A DNA stretch of 64,000 nt from contig NC_058162.1 in the NCBI RefSeq assembly GCF_020080835.1, positions 19,685,203-19,749,202 on the forward strand, written 5' to 3'. Below are positions 11,409-22,870 of the stretch, piece by piece. Below the pieces are notes generated by a model that saw only the letters and a program-made list of their open reading frames with translations, did not search any database and was not told the origin of the DNA. Both the position numbers and the translations under genes were made by a program. Position 1 is the first letter of the stretch, and the number at the start of each line of letters is the position of its first letter. The stretch is from Cotesia glomerata. Its lineage: Eukaryota > Arthropoda > Insecta > Hymenoptera > Braconidae.

Positions 11409-13457
11409 ACAAACGGCAATCGTAGATGTTGCTTTGTTTTTCTTTTAAAATTTTTTTTTACTCACCTCTAAGAAAATTTCATCGTAATTGAAAGAGTATT
11501 CAATTAACCTTGTAATTTAAAACGGAATTAAATAGAAATCAAAACTTTACAGATCTAAAACTCAGTTTACATGCATACTTATCTACATTTCAAGTATATA
11601 CAAAACAAATCAAGTTTATTAAAGTTCTTCGAATAAAATAAATATGATTCTTCAATCATAAATTAGCCTTAAACGCTCCACGTTACGGGACGTGCGAAAA
11701 TACTACACAACAATAAAATATTTATTAAAAAACATATTAACAGTGAAAGGTCGTGAGGATGCGTTGTCTTGAGAATTATTTTCCCAAGGCATCGTAACCC
11801 GTTTTGTTAGTAACACTGCGTAAACGCTGTAAGGGAAAGAGTAGAAAAAATCTCGCGGTTAGGACGCGAGAAAACGTCGCTCCTTCTTCAGTCCCAAAAT
11901 TTATTACCACGATAGTTGGAGACTCGTGCGCAAGAAGCTTACATAAAGACTTGTTTTCTTTTTTTACGGCTTTTCTCTTTCTCCCACTTTAAATATTTAA
12001 TTTTTTCTCGGCAAAATTTTTCTTAGCTGTGTACAATCGTTACCGTATTTTACACGCCGACACACCAGCATAAGTCGGAAAGCAGAAGACCTTTTGGAGC
12101 CTCATCACCTTTAGTTTATAATATTTAGTCACCCATGGATGCAAAAAAAAAAATAAAATGTCAGGAAAATTTTCCAGAATATAATTTCCATAGATTTTAC
12201 TTGCGCGAGTTGTTTTCCGCTAGTGATCTGAGTTACGGACGAACCTTTGACCTAGGATCTTTTACCACCGCATCAGGACATTAACATTTATATTACTCGT
12301 TCTTTCCTACTCTTGATTTTTTTCTTAAAATTTTATTCCTTCTTTCCTTCCTTCGTCCGTTCTCGGCTATAGAGAGGCGCTCTAAATTTTTCGGACAATG
12401 CTTGTGTCCTGCTGAGACCAGGCCGGTCACCTCCTTCTCCATTAAAATTTATTTTTTAGCTTCACGGCGCCTTTTCTTTTCGGCCCTCGAGGGTCGCACG
12501 AGAAGCCATGGTGATTCGATCGACCGAATAAAAAAGCTGTAAGGGTGCCAGGCAAAGCCTCCATTCTTAACAACATATACATGAGTGTTATATCTATACA
12601 TTATTTTTTTATTTATATAATAGGAATATATACAGTAGCTAATGTACAGTGGTGGCCAAGTTAAATGCTTCGTGTGAGAAGTCGATCGATATACCAGCAA
12701 AGAAAAACTTTTATATTCTCGCCAGAAAAAAAACAAGAAACCACTTGAGCTATATCTACTGCCACCTAACCTTAAAATATATGTGTATGTGTATAACTGC
12801 CTCGATTACGCAAATTTTATGGCCGTACGAGCCGCACAGCCATCATCAAACTACACTCCAGCCCATTCGCTTTTGGATAGATAACTTATGACGGTGAAAG
12901 TTAATTGATGACTTGCTGGTTTGCTAGCTGCCTTGTTTGTTGGGGCTGCTGCTCCAGCTCTACTAACTAATCGATCTATTTCACTACTGACAAGTCAAAT
13001 GTCCCTGTTATATCATAACCTAATTAATCGATACTATTTTCTTACTGTGTCTACTTTGCATGCACAGAATTCATGTACCAGGTTGTTCAGATTGTAGCAT
13101 TAATTTTTGACGTAAGGGTTTATTTTGCTGAACTCAGATAATATATCTTTGGATTTTTCAATGAGATCTGGAGATCAATAAAAACCTTTTTTAAGATAAG
13201 AATAATAAATATTGGTGATACAGTTATTGGAGGTAAAATTTTTTTTTTTTAGGAAATTATCTCATTTTTTACCAGTTTTGACTGTTTGCAATTAAACTTT
13301 AATTATTTTTTTCGACCAAATTATTGATAACTTTTAATCTATTTGATTGCGGAACTCGGTTCAAAACGTAAACCATAATTCTACGTAAATAGCTTCCTAA
13401 AAAGCAACAAAATTTTACTTGTCGACCAGACTATTATTCACTTGGAGGCTTAGGTTA
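11409..13457. other. Non-coding stretch
   Basis: No coding exon, RNA gene or mobile-element end could be recognised. Short frames at 11804-11992 and 12449-12891 carry no recognisable domain and overlap in opposite strands. Confidence 0.55.
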
Positions 13458-13471
13458 TTCAAATCGTTTTT
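13458..13471. repeat. SINE target-site duplication, left copy
   Basis: TTCAAATCGTTTTT, identical to 13610-13623 on the other side of the SINE. The T run continues into the complement of the poly-A tail, so the inner boundary could shift by a few bases. Confidence 0.75.
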
Positions 13472-13609
13472 TTTTTTTTATTTATTATTATTTAGAGTCG
13501 GTTTTAACTGCTGTGGTCATATTGCCGACTTTGACTGTTGGGAGTGGTACGTTGGGGTCTTTTTGCTCTATAGGTCATGCGCCTTAGACGACTCGGCTAA
13601 CGTCACCGG
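13472..13609 (-). mobile_element. tRNA-Leu-derived SINE with target duplication
   Basis: Read on the minus strand, it starts with a tRNA-Leu-like head: an acceptor-like segment, then a box A region tagccgagtcgtctaaggcg. It continues about 70 bases with no tRNA 3' half and ends in an (AAT)n/poly-A tail. Perfect 14-base direct repeats TTCAAATCGTTTTT (plus strand) flank it at 13458-13471 and 13610-13623, the mark of target-primed insertion. At about 138 bases it is short for a SINE and seems to lack an obvious box B, so it may be 3'-variant or truncated. The tRNA-Leu assignment rests on the D-arm region only. Confidence 0.72.
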
Positions 13610-13623
13610 TTCAAATCGTTTTT

Positions 13624-16600
13624 GTTGAGAAAAAAAACTCATATACAGAATAGAAAAATGAAAATTTAATTCAGTAGCACTTAAAAAAGATATAAATTTT
13701 CAAAAATTGAAAAAAAAAATCGTAAACTTAATTTTACGATCAGCTTTGATTTGAATCTAATCGATAGATAGGTTTGAATTGAAAATTTCTCAAGATAATA
13801 CAAAAATAAATAGATAGTAAAAGGAAAAAAAAAACAATTTTAAGATGAAATTTTGAATCTGCGATTGTACTATCGATTTTTTCAGATCATATTATGATAT
13901 TTCATTTCAGTATTTTTTGTATTTTTTTCAACTTTCTGATATTAAAAAAAAAACTCACGATTCGGGAAATGAGTGCTTTTAATGTAATTATAAAAGATAA
14001 CGGATTGAATTTCAGAGTCTACGATAGTTAAATATATCATTTTTGTTGAGGAATATCTAATAACATCAAAAGAAAACTTATTTTACTACGTTGATCAAGA
14101 TTTTAATAATAATAATCCATTAAAATTTTCATCAATCATGCAGAGTACAGCTAACTTTAATCAATTAAATTATTCATGATAATTTGGATGTCATTTCATA
14201 ATAATATATCTTTACAAAAATAATACAGACTAAAAGCAATGGCTTTTTATAATTTTGACTATGATAAATAAAAAGATTTATATTCATTAATGTTGGTTGT
14301 TTCAATAGATTTCGAATAAAAAACAAAAATTAAATTTCCAAATTGATTACGTAATTAAAATCATTAGACTACCTCGTCCCACTTATCACTTGGATAAATT
14401 TTAATTATTTATCTATAAGCCAATGCTTTCAAAAGAAAATTATAATAAAATTAGATTTCGTAGTTTTAAATGAAAAAAAAAAATTAATAAATAAAAGTAG
14501 AAATAAAAATAAAATAAAAAAAACATCGAAATATCTATAGTTCATCTCGTTAAAAAGATTTGTATGCCTGGAAATTTATATTAAATCCTGTTGATAACTA
14601 AAATCTGACTTGAAATATCAATGTAATTTTGAGCATGTTAACTTGATACAATATTTAAAAATGCATATCACGTAAGGTGACTCTTGAAATTCGGTTGACG
14701 AAGTAATAAGCAAAAAGATGAGCGTGAGGTGAGAGGAGAAGAAGATGAATGAGATTGAAGAAGGTGGATCAGAAGAGACGTTATGACGAAGGTTTGGGTA
14801 TATGATGAGTCTGGTGAATGAGACAGAGGATAAAGTGTAAGTAGACATGCAGCTCGAATGAGAAAAGATGAACGAACAAGAGTAGCATGGGGTCTGCATA
14901 CCCAATGTCTGTCAAAACATGTTTGAGTCTTCTTCTCAAAGAAACTTAACATAACCCAAACCAAAATTGTAACAGGCTGCAGTATGTTGTAAGGCTGAAT
15001 GTAAATATGAAAATGCGGCACGAGTAAAGATACAAGAATAGAGGTAAGAGAAAAACTAACCACTGAAGCTGTGCTCCAGCTTACCAATCCAGTTGGTTTT
15101 GTCTTCTTGTTGTCTTTTATCTCATCTGTCTTCGTCTCTTATCCATTGCATGGTCACTTACCACGATTATTTGTCTCCTGGGCTTAGTTTCTTTTCTCGC
15201 ATCGTGTCGTGACATTCGAGACTTGAGTATCACATCGTCTACTTTGTTATTCCTACTTGGGTTCTTACACTATATACCTCACCAGGGCGTGACAAATAAC
15301 ATAGCTCTCTTCGAATCTGTTGTGTTACTTTTTTATTATTATGTTTCTTTAAAAGTTGAAAAACTACATAAAAAAGGAGGTAGTAAATGAATAAACTCAC
15401 CAGCTGGATATATTTTGTTATACAATGCTTCATGCTGATGAAATAATCGTTCAAGAGGATTCAATTATGGTGTTATGTCTCTTCATTAATTTAATTATTT
15501 GCTGTATAAAATACTTTCAAATTGTATTCATGCTCATTGGAAGGAAAAAAAAATTAATGATTTAATACATCTCTATTACAACAGACTTCAGTTAAAAATT
15601 ACAATCCAGATAAAAATAACTGTAATTAGCGTAATATTAATTTTATTTTGTATTATTACTATCTGCATTAAATCAAAAATTTAAAAAATTCTCAATATGC
15701 CTGACAAAAAAAATAATGTCTAAAAAAATGTACACTGATATCGATAATATTTAAAAGAAATAAAATTTTTTGGTCGTCAATAAAGTATTTTTCAAATTTT
15801 ATAAAGAATAAAAAAAATAACTTTCTAGATTCCAATTAGTGGAATGTAACTGAGAAAGTTTGGTCTAAAATTTGAAAAATTTTTTTACATTCTGAAAAGT
15901 AACAATACCTATTACATAAAGTCTTCTTAGACTATCTAGCTAACAATTCAACAGTAATTCAATATTCAATTATATTAAAAATAATTAATCTAAGGACACT
16001 ACTGAAGAAATAATTTACTTTGTATCGGTTTGCTAATCGGATTAACAGTTTCAAATAATGAGACTATTGCGTCTTATAATGGACCCGAGAAAAGAAAATT
16101 GAAGTGTATTAGTTCCATGCTAAACTATACATTATATATAGCGTCTTGTCACCTAATCCTATAATAAAGAATGCTACCCGAGAGACCGCACAAACGGGGA
16201 GATTTGTTCATGGACGACAGAGACCAGTGTCATTCACCATAAACCGCGCGCGTTGTGGTAGAACTGGTACAGCGGCCATAACAATATTCTCTCCATCTCT
16301 TTTACTCTTCCCATACCTCGCAATTACTCTTCCTGCTTCAATTTCTCTCATTCTCTCCCAATCTTAATGCTGATTTATCGGCAATCTGCTCACGCCATGC
16401 GGCAAAAGTCTTCATTGAACTTGGCCCACTTCCAATTTGTGCTATCCTTATTCTACTCTCGTAACTATAATCAGAATTACGAATCACTCACACATGTGTT
16501 AATCATCATCGTCGTCATCATCATCTTCACCATCACTATCATTATCATAATTTTCATTCTACACGAACATCGGACAATTATTTCGATATTTAACCTGTAC

Positions 16601-18618
16601 AAATTTTGTCTGGAGTATCATTTTTGACAGGGTCTGATTTCAGAAGTCGCAAGACATTGTTCTATTAGACACCATAAGGTAAATTTTTAAATTATTAAAA
16701 AAAATGACGATCCGGCAGTAAACTTACCGCCAATATCGATAGAAACTTAAAGGGTGGGCGAGTTTAAGGTAAAAAGAGGGTACGTATGAACAAATTCGTA
16801 GCGTGTACGGGTCGATTCCAAAAGTTATGTTGTCCCAGAAGGAAGCGCGTCGAATCGCATTAAATATTTATGTTCTCGGTCGACGTTATAACGTACCTGA
16901 GTTTGGTTCGCCCTCTACAAGCCACGAAAGCACCGCAGGGTGCACGAAACATTCCTCGTCGTTACATTCTTTCAGCGATTCATGCTATAATACCTGATGT
17001 ACATATATATAACATATTATTATATATCACATTATATATTTTCTTTTATTAAAAAGTTGAGTAAGATCTTTCTTTCCATTGATTGCAATTAGTCATTGAA
17101 TTTACTTTTTTTATTAATTTACGTAATCTAAAATATATGTGTGTCAAGAATCTGTTCATTTATTTGAAGACAATAATAAATTCAAAGGATTCGACTTTGG
17201 CGAGGATTAATCAGAGTGGAACGTGAATGTTCAGTATAATGTGTAAAGTTAAAACTGTGGCTGAGTTGATTGTTCAATCAGCGCATGCAATGCCTTTTCC
17301 GTTAACCGGCTTTGTTATTCTCCACACGAATTGGTTTGATAGATAGTTATAAATGTACTTATATACCTATTAGTTCTTTTCTTGTCTCTTTGTACTCACT
17401 TGAGAGATAATTTTTATTTTTTTTCTTAAATTAATGGTTAAGAACGGGTCAATCTAACCTAACCTAACCGCTAACCATGAAAATGAATATTTCAAGAAAA
17501 GAATGAAATTTAGTTCCCATATTGTTAATTTACTTCTACCGAAGTCGGAACATTTTTCATTGAGTTGAAAAACTGTGGGCGTGGTTTCCCGTAGAGACTG
17601 CTGATAATTTTTAATAAAATTACTATACATCCTAAGCGTTGTGTTATTTGTATTTAAACACATAGAATACAGTTTTCAGGTATGAAAAGAATACATTGAA
17701 ATAGGTTAAAAAAAAGTTTGTTTTTTTAATATCTGAAACTGGATTTGTTGTATTTAAGACCTTTAAACGTGATCATGCATTACATTAGTGCGTTTACAAT
17801 TCTGAGCCATTCATATCTAATTGTATTCGCACCCTCAGGGTTTTGTATGTTCTTGACACGGTTATGCGCAGACATGACTAGACCTATGCACATATTGACA
17901 GATAGACATTCAGTAGAAAACTATGTAAATAGTGTTTAATATTATTTCGTTGAAATCACAGTCAAAGCTTTTCAAATATTTATTCAAAGAATATATGAAT
18001 TCTTAATAGCAGAACCGAAAAATATTTTAATCCCTGAAAACTGTTACAAATTTTGTGGCTTAAGTGACTGATGAAATTGTTATCTAATACTGGGTAATTA
18101 CTCGTTGTGTACTGCATTCCCATAAAAAAAATTTTCTAATATGACTTCATGACAATAAATAACTTTTGATCAGTCGATATAAGATCTAATATAAAAATTG
18201 AAGATAACGGCATATTGAATTATTTTAGAACAAATCAGACGGCCATGTTTAATATTTTTTTAAGGTCTAAATTCCCATGATGGGTAGATAGCCTGGTTTT
18301 TTGTTTTTCAATAATTCCAACAGAGTGGGTATTTTAGAAAAAAAATTTTTTAAGCATTAGTAAAAATACAAATGTAAATATAAATGATACAGAAAGCCCG
18401 CTGTCACCAAGAAAAATTAACGCTGAATGCATCGAAATTCTTTTTAAATCGATTAATTGCTATAATTACGTAAAAAGCGGTTTTAATGAATGGCTTATGG
18501 TCTGGATTTTTTAAATCTTCGCAGAAGAATGAGCATGATAATTTTTGAAAAAATCGATTTTTCAATTTAATTGATTTTTAACCTCATACTCGGGAAGTTG
18601 TGAAGTGGAAATTGCTGT
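13624..18618. other. Non-coding AT-rich stretch
   Basis: No gene could be supported. Notable local sequence: an (ATC)-rich simple repeat at about 16503-16555, and three to four CCTAA units at about 17453-17470 (complement of the insect telomere unit TTAGG). Open frames at 14618-15087 (minus) and 16146-16627 (plus) look compositional rather than coding. Confidence 0.55.
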
Positions 18619-19368
18619 TTAAGGGGGGAAATACGTGTAGAAGGCCGTTTTCATGCTGATTTTCATTAATTTTTTTAAGGTGTAAGAAATTAATATTATT
18701 TATTGAAACTATCACTTTATTTTATAAATATATTTATGAGTATTTTTTCGTATTAAACAACAATATAAGTTAACAAATAGCGGAGATATCAGCTGATACA
18801 CATCGTAGGTTGTCATCCGACTTAGCAGTCTGTGTGCAGTATGGAAGACACAATTTTTATTTGAAATCAATGGCATAGAAAAATTACTTCATTTATATGT
18901 GTATCTTCCATATGAACCTCAATTCCACAAAAAAAAAAACTAAAAATTTGCATTTTTTAGAGGGTTGTGAAATTAAGCCGAGATTTTTTATCACTTTTCA
19001 TAGATTGTTTATTAAAAAAAAAATAGTTTAAATCAAAATATCGCTTTCGATTGAGGTTCATATTCAAGATAATTGTATAAAGAAAATTATAAGCCATATC
19101 GCAAGATGATTGGTTTAAAACTCTTTGAGCTAGACTGCACACAGTTTTGAAAAAACTCGTTTCGAGAAAAACGCGTTTGAAAAAAAAGTGACAGAAAAAG
19201 TTAATGTAAAATAGTATTAAAGTAATTACTAAATCGCTCATAACTTTTGAACGAATAGAAATTTTGACTTGAAATTTTCAATCTATATTTTTGAATAGTT
19301 TTACAAGCGATTTATAAAAAAAAAAAAATTGAATTTTTTTAAGCCTGTACACGTATTTCCCCCCTTAA
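18619..19368. mobile_element. TTAA-flanked inverted-repeat element (piggyBac-like MITE)
   Basis: Perfect 17-base terminal inverted repeats GGGGGGAAATACGTGTA (starting 18623) and its complement (ending 19364) are each bordered by TTAA, the target duplicated by piggyBac transposases. The 742-base interior has no transposase frame; the 94-codon minus frame inside is not recognisable. The interior carries an ataacttttgaacgaata segment also seen in family A. It is most likely a non-autonomous element mobilised in trans. The piggyBac link rests on TTAA and terminal G/C runs only. Confidence 0.7.
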
Positions 19369-20084
19369 TGTTATGCATATTTATAATAAATTTTTTCCGG
19401 CTGAGAAATAGAGAAATTCTCGAAAATCACTTATTTTATTCGTTTATCACAATGGCTATCCTTAGACGAGCTTTGGAATTAAATTGTTGGTAAAATTAAT
19501 TTATTGTGATTTATTTGTATAACTAAATCATTATTAAAATTATTATTTCAATTTATTCTTGTAGTGTGCAGTAAATAATTATTATTTCTCTATTGAGATT
19601 TAACATAAAATTATCAAAAACTTTAAAATAGTATTGAGATTATCAGTGAAAACTTCTTTTATACTTATACTTTACTTCGATCAATTTACGTATGACCCGA
19701 ACATTTAAGGTAAGCACATTTGGATTTACCAAAATTTTTTAATTATTCTAATACTTATACAAGCAATTCATGTATTTGGCTGTAGAATTAAAAGCGAATT
19801 CAAAGCAATAAAAAATTGTTTTAGACTTACGAAACTTTTTTTACCGAATTTTTTAACCAATGATGTAATTTGATAGGTGGAGTTTTCATTTATAATAATA
19901 AAGTGAAACAAAGTATTCTTTTCTGGCACTCCCATTCCATGAATTCTCCTGTATATCACCGTCAATGTTCTGACAAAGGCTATAGCGGTGTAGTAACAAA
20001 AGTAAAGCGGCAAAGCGGTAGCAATAACACCATCAGTATCGCGTATAGAAATGTAGTGACAAACTCGAATATAAGAGGAGCCTA
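19369..20084. other. Non-coding stretch before hAT element
   Basis: No recognisable gene. A 106-codon minus frame at 19768-20088 overlaps a 71-codon plus frame; neither shows a domain. Confidence 0.5.
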
Positions 20085-20094
20085 ACATCGTGTT

Positions 20095-22860
20095 TAGGGA
20101 AGGGCATCAAATATCGATATATCAAAATATCGATATTTTCTTAGAAAATAATCGATAAATATCGGCGATATTTTTAATTTCGAAATATCGATAATCGATA
20201 TTTATTTCCGAATATCAAATTCGATATTTTTTGAACAACTTAATAATATTTTATAATAATAATTAATTATTTTACTTATAATCGTAATATTGTGTTCGTT
20301 TTATGTAAGTATAAATTAACGTAAACTAAAACGCGTGAGTTTTGGTATAAGTGCTGCCTCTGTCTTCGAAATGATTTGTTCTGAACGTATGTATATGCGT
20401 AGTATCCCTCTGTAGTTTGTCAACGTAACCAAAAAAAATGTCTTGGATAGTGTGCTGTTAGCATGTTAACCAGTCTGTGTACAATTTAATAGTGGAAAAT
20501 AGTGGCATCATCTAGTGTGGCTCATTTTATGTTGATGTTTTTATTTTGTGTTATTTTTATACCTAACAATGTCTGCCGTGTGGAAGTTTTTTACAAAAAA
20601 AGAAAACAACCAACCTTCATGCAACTTGTGCGGTAAAACGTACAAGACATGCGGCAATACTACTAATTTAGCTGCACATCTGAAAACAAAGCATTATAAT
20701 GCTCATTTACAATTTCAAAAAATGCAGAAATCAAAAGCGAACGAATCCGGTAACAAATCGATAGACAATTTATCAACAAACGACGATGATGATCTTAGTA
20801 TTGAGGTATGTCTTATAGATTACATATTAAACTTGCAATAATTGAAATGAAATTAAAGTTAGCAGTCATTTCACTATTTTTTAGTTATAATTAATAAAAA
20901 AAATGTTTTCCAAAAACTCATTTTAAAAAATAGCAGTTTTAATTTTTACAATTTTTTACATGTCAATTTTTTTAAAATGCTTTTTTATGCACTACTTTAT
21001 TTCTTAAAACAATTTGAAAATAATAAAATATCTGCTACTTTAATTTTCATGTAATGGGACGGATGATTTACAATAAGTACATTATAAATTTACTATTTAT
21101 TTATCAATTTTTAAAACTTTTTTTATTTTTAGCCTACTTTGACAAATGACCAAAATTACCATCGATCGCAAAAAGTATCAGAGAATTCCTCAGAATGTGC
21201 TCAGTCTCCCATTCAAGAATCAAAAAAGAGGAAACAATGTACGCTTTTAAGTTGTTTAGAACGAGGTTCACGCTTTGAAGGTAAGCTAATTCTATCTAGC
21301 TTTTTAAATATGTAACTTTTATGAATATTTATGTTGTTATAAATTTAGAAATGATTCATAACATATAGTAGTATTTCCTAATCAATTTGCGAAAATATCG
21401 ATATTTTATATAATTATTACACATTATTAAATTAATATTATTGTTTTTTTTTTCTCTTTTTTGAATAAGGAAATCTTAATTGTATTATTTACAACTCCTA
21501 TATTTCAGAAGGTGGACAACGACACATCGATATTACTCAGGCTCTAATTTACATGATATGTAAAGACAATTTGCCACTATCATGTGTCGAAAAAAGTGGT
21601 CTAAAAAAGTTTGTTCGCACAGTTAGTCCTCTTTACAAACTCCCATGCAGGAAAACGGTATTCCAGCCCATTTTATCATACATTTTAATTGAAAGTATAG
21701 TTCGATAACCATGTTCTTAATTTCAGGTGACTAGCTTAATAGAGAACCGATATAATACTACGAAATCGATTCTTATTAAAAGAATAGACGAAGCAGATTT
21801 CGTATCTTTCACAAGTGACATACTCACTATTACTAATTCTACCAGAAGCTTCTTAGTGTTGACGGTTCACTTTATTGACAGTACAAAGGGAAACAATTCG
21901 ACCTCTCTTCAGAGTATAAATCTGTGTGCGCAGAAATTGTCTCAAGTATGTTTTGATTAGTAGTTATATTTGCTATAATGAATAAATATAATTTATAAAT
22001 ATACATCTTGTATTTTTATATGCATCTTTTTTAGAGTCATACAGCGGAGTATATTAAAGAAATTTGGAATGGCATCTGTGAAGAGTTTGAAATTGACAAG
22101 AGTAAAATTGTGTCTATCAGCACTGATGGTGGCGCAAATATGGTGGCAGCGGTACGCTTATTTCTAGGAAACGACTATAGGATTCCTTGTATGGCTCACA
22201 GCTTAAATCTTATTGTTGATGGGGTGCTGAGAGAGGTTCATGCGTTTTCTGCCCTTTGCGATCACGTCAAAAGTATTGTGACGTTTTTTAAGCAATCCGT
22301 GAATGCTTCTGACCAATTACGAGCTGAACAAATAGCATCGGGAAAAAAAGAAGGTGAAGCGTTGACATTAATCCAAGCAGTCAGCACTCGATGGAACTCG
22401 TGCTTTGAAATATTTAATCTGTCAAGGCTCCTCCGTATCATCCGAAAGACTTGCTTCAGCTGTAAATTTGACTGTACCCAATAATAGAAGCCGATTAACC
22501 GGGGAACACATCAAGGAACGAGTGCTTCTGATGTCTATATCCGATGAGTACTGGTTCGAATAAAATTTAAACAAAATACTATTGTTTAAATCGTTCAAAT
22601 TTTTGACTAATAATAAGTATTTTTATTTTACTAATGATATTTAAATACGTATTTTAATAATAAATGAAACTCATAAGACTGCCAAATGTGTTATTTTTTT
22701 TCACGTTCGAATACTTTGACAATTTTTCAAGTAATCGCGTTTTGAGATAAAAATATCGATTTATCGAAATATCGATATTTTTTGCTCAGTATGTATCGAT
22801 ATTGCTTGAAAATATCGATACGATATATATCGATATATTTTATACATTTTCCCATCCCTA
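20095..22860 (+). mobile_element. hAT-superfamily DNA transposon, internally deleted
   Basis: Terminal inverted repeats TAGGGAAGGG (left) and the complement of TAGGGATGGG (right) bound the element. A direct repeat ACATCGTGTT flanks it exactly at 20085-20094 and 22861-22870; hAT elements normally give 8 bp, so two bases may match by chance. The first 125 and last 120 bases are packed with ATATCGAT-type motifs, typical subterminal transposase-binding repeats. A five-exon transposase gene lies inside on the plus strand but lacks its catalytic C-terminal half. Confidence 0.9.
20569..22563 (+). pseudogene. hAT transposase with BED zinc finger; internal deletion and frameshift
   Basis: Exons inferred from GT/AG sites in consistent phase: 20569-20805, 21133-21280, 21509-21657, 21727-21945 and 22035 onward. 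Start chosen at ATG 20569 (MSAVWKFF). A BED-type finger follows: CNLCGKTYKTCGNTTNLAAH with a further H at KTKH. Catalytic-core motifs are FTSDILT (first Asp), STDGGANM (second Asp), CMAHSLNLIVDG and VSTRWNSC. At about 22425-22432 the frame jumps by one base directly to the extreme C-terminal hAT dimerisation motif (SSVSSERLASAVNL, RSRLTGEH, EYWFE, stop at 22561-22563). The helical insertion domain, the catalytic Glu and most of the dimerisation domain are missing, so this copy cannot make an active transposase. It could still make a truncated DNA-binding protein ending near 22484. Confidence 0.87.
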
Positions 22861-22870
22861 ACATCGTGTT

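Noticed and set aside
11078..11448. His/Thr- and Val/Cys-rich open frames
   Set aside because: They are translations of the CA/GT microsatellite in family A; the same happens at 26522-26749, 52089-52628 and 58684-58947.
13601..13623. Apparent plus-strand tRNA box B (ggttcaaatc)
   Set aside because: It is part of the SINE target duplication TTCAAATCGTTTTT; the real tRNA-like head is on the minus strand.
14618..15087. Overlapping minus-strand frames of 95 and 139 codons
   Set aside because: Ser/Leu-rich compositional frames in a purine-rich strand, no domain and no splice support.
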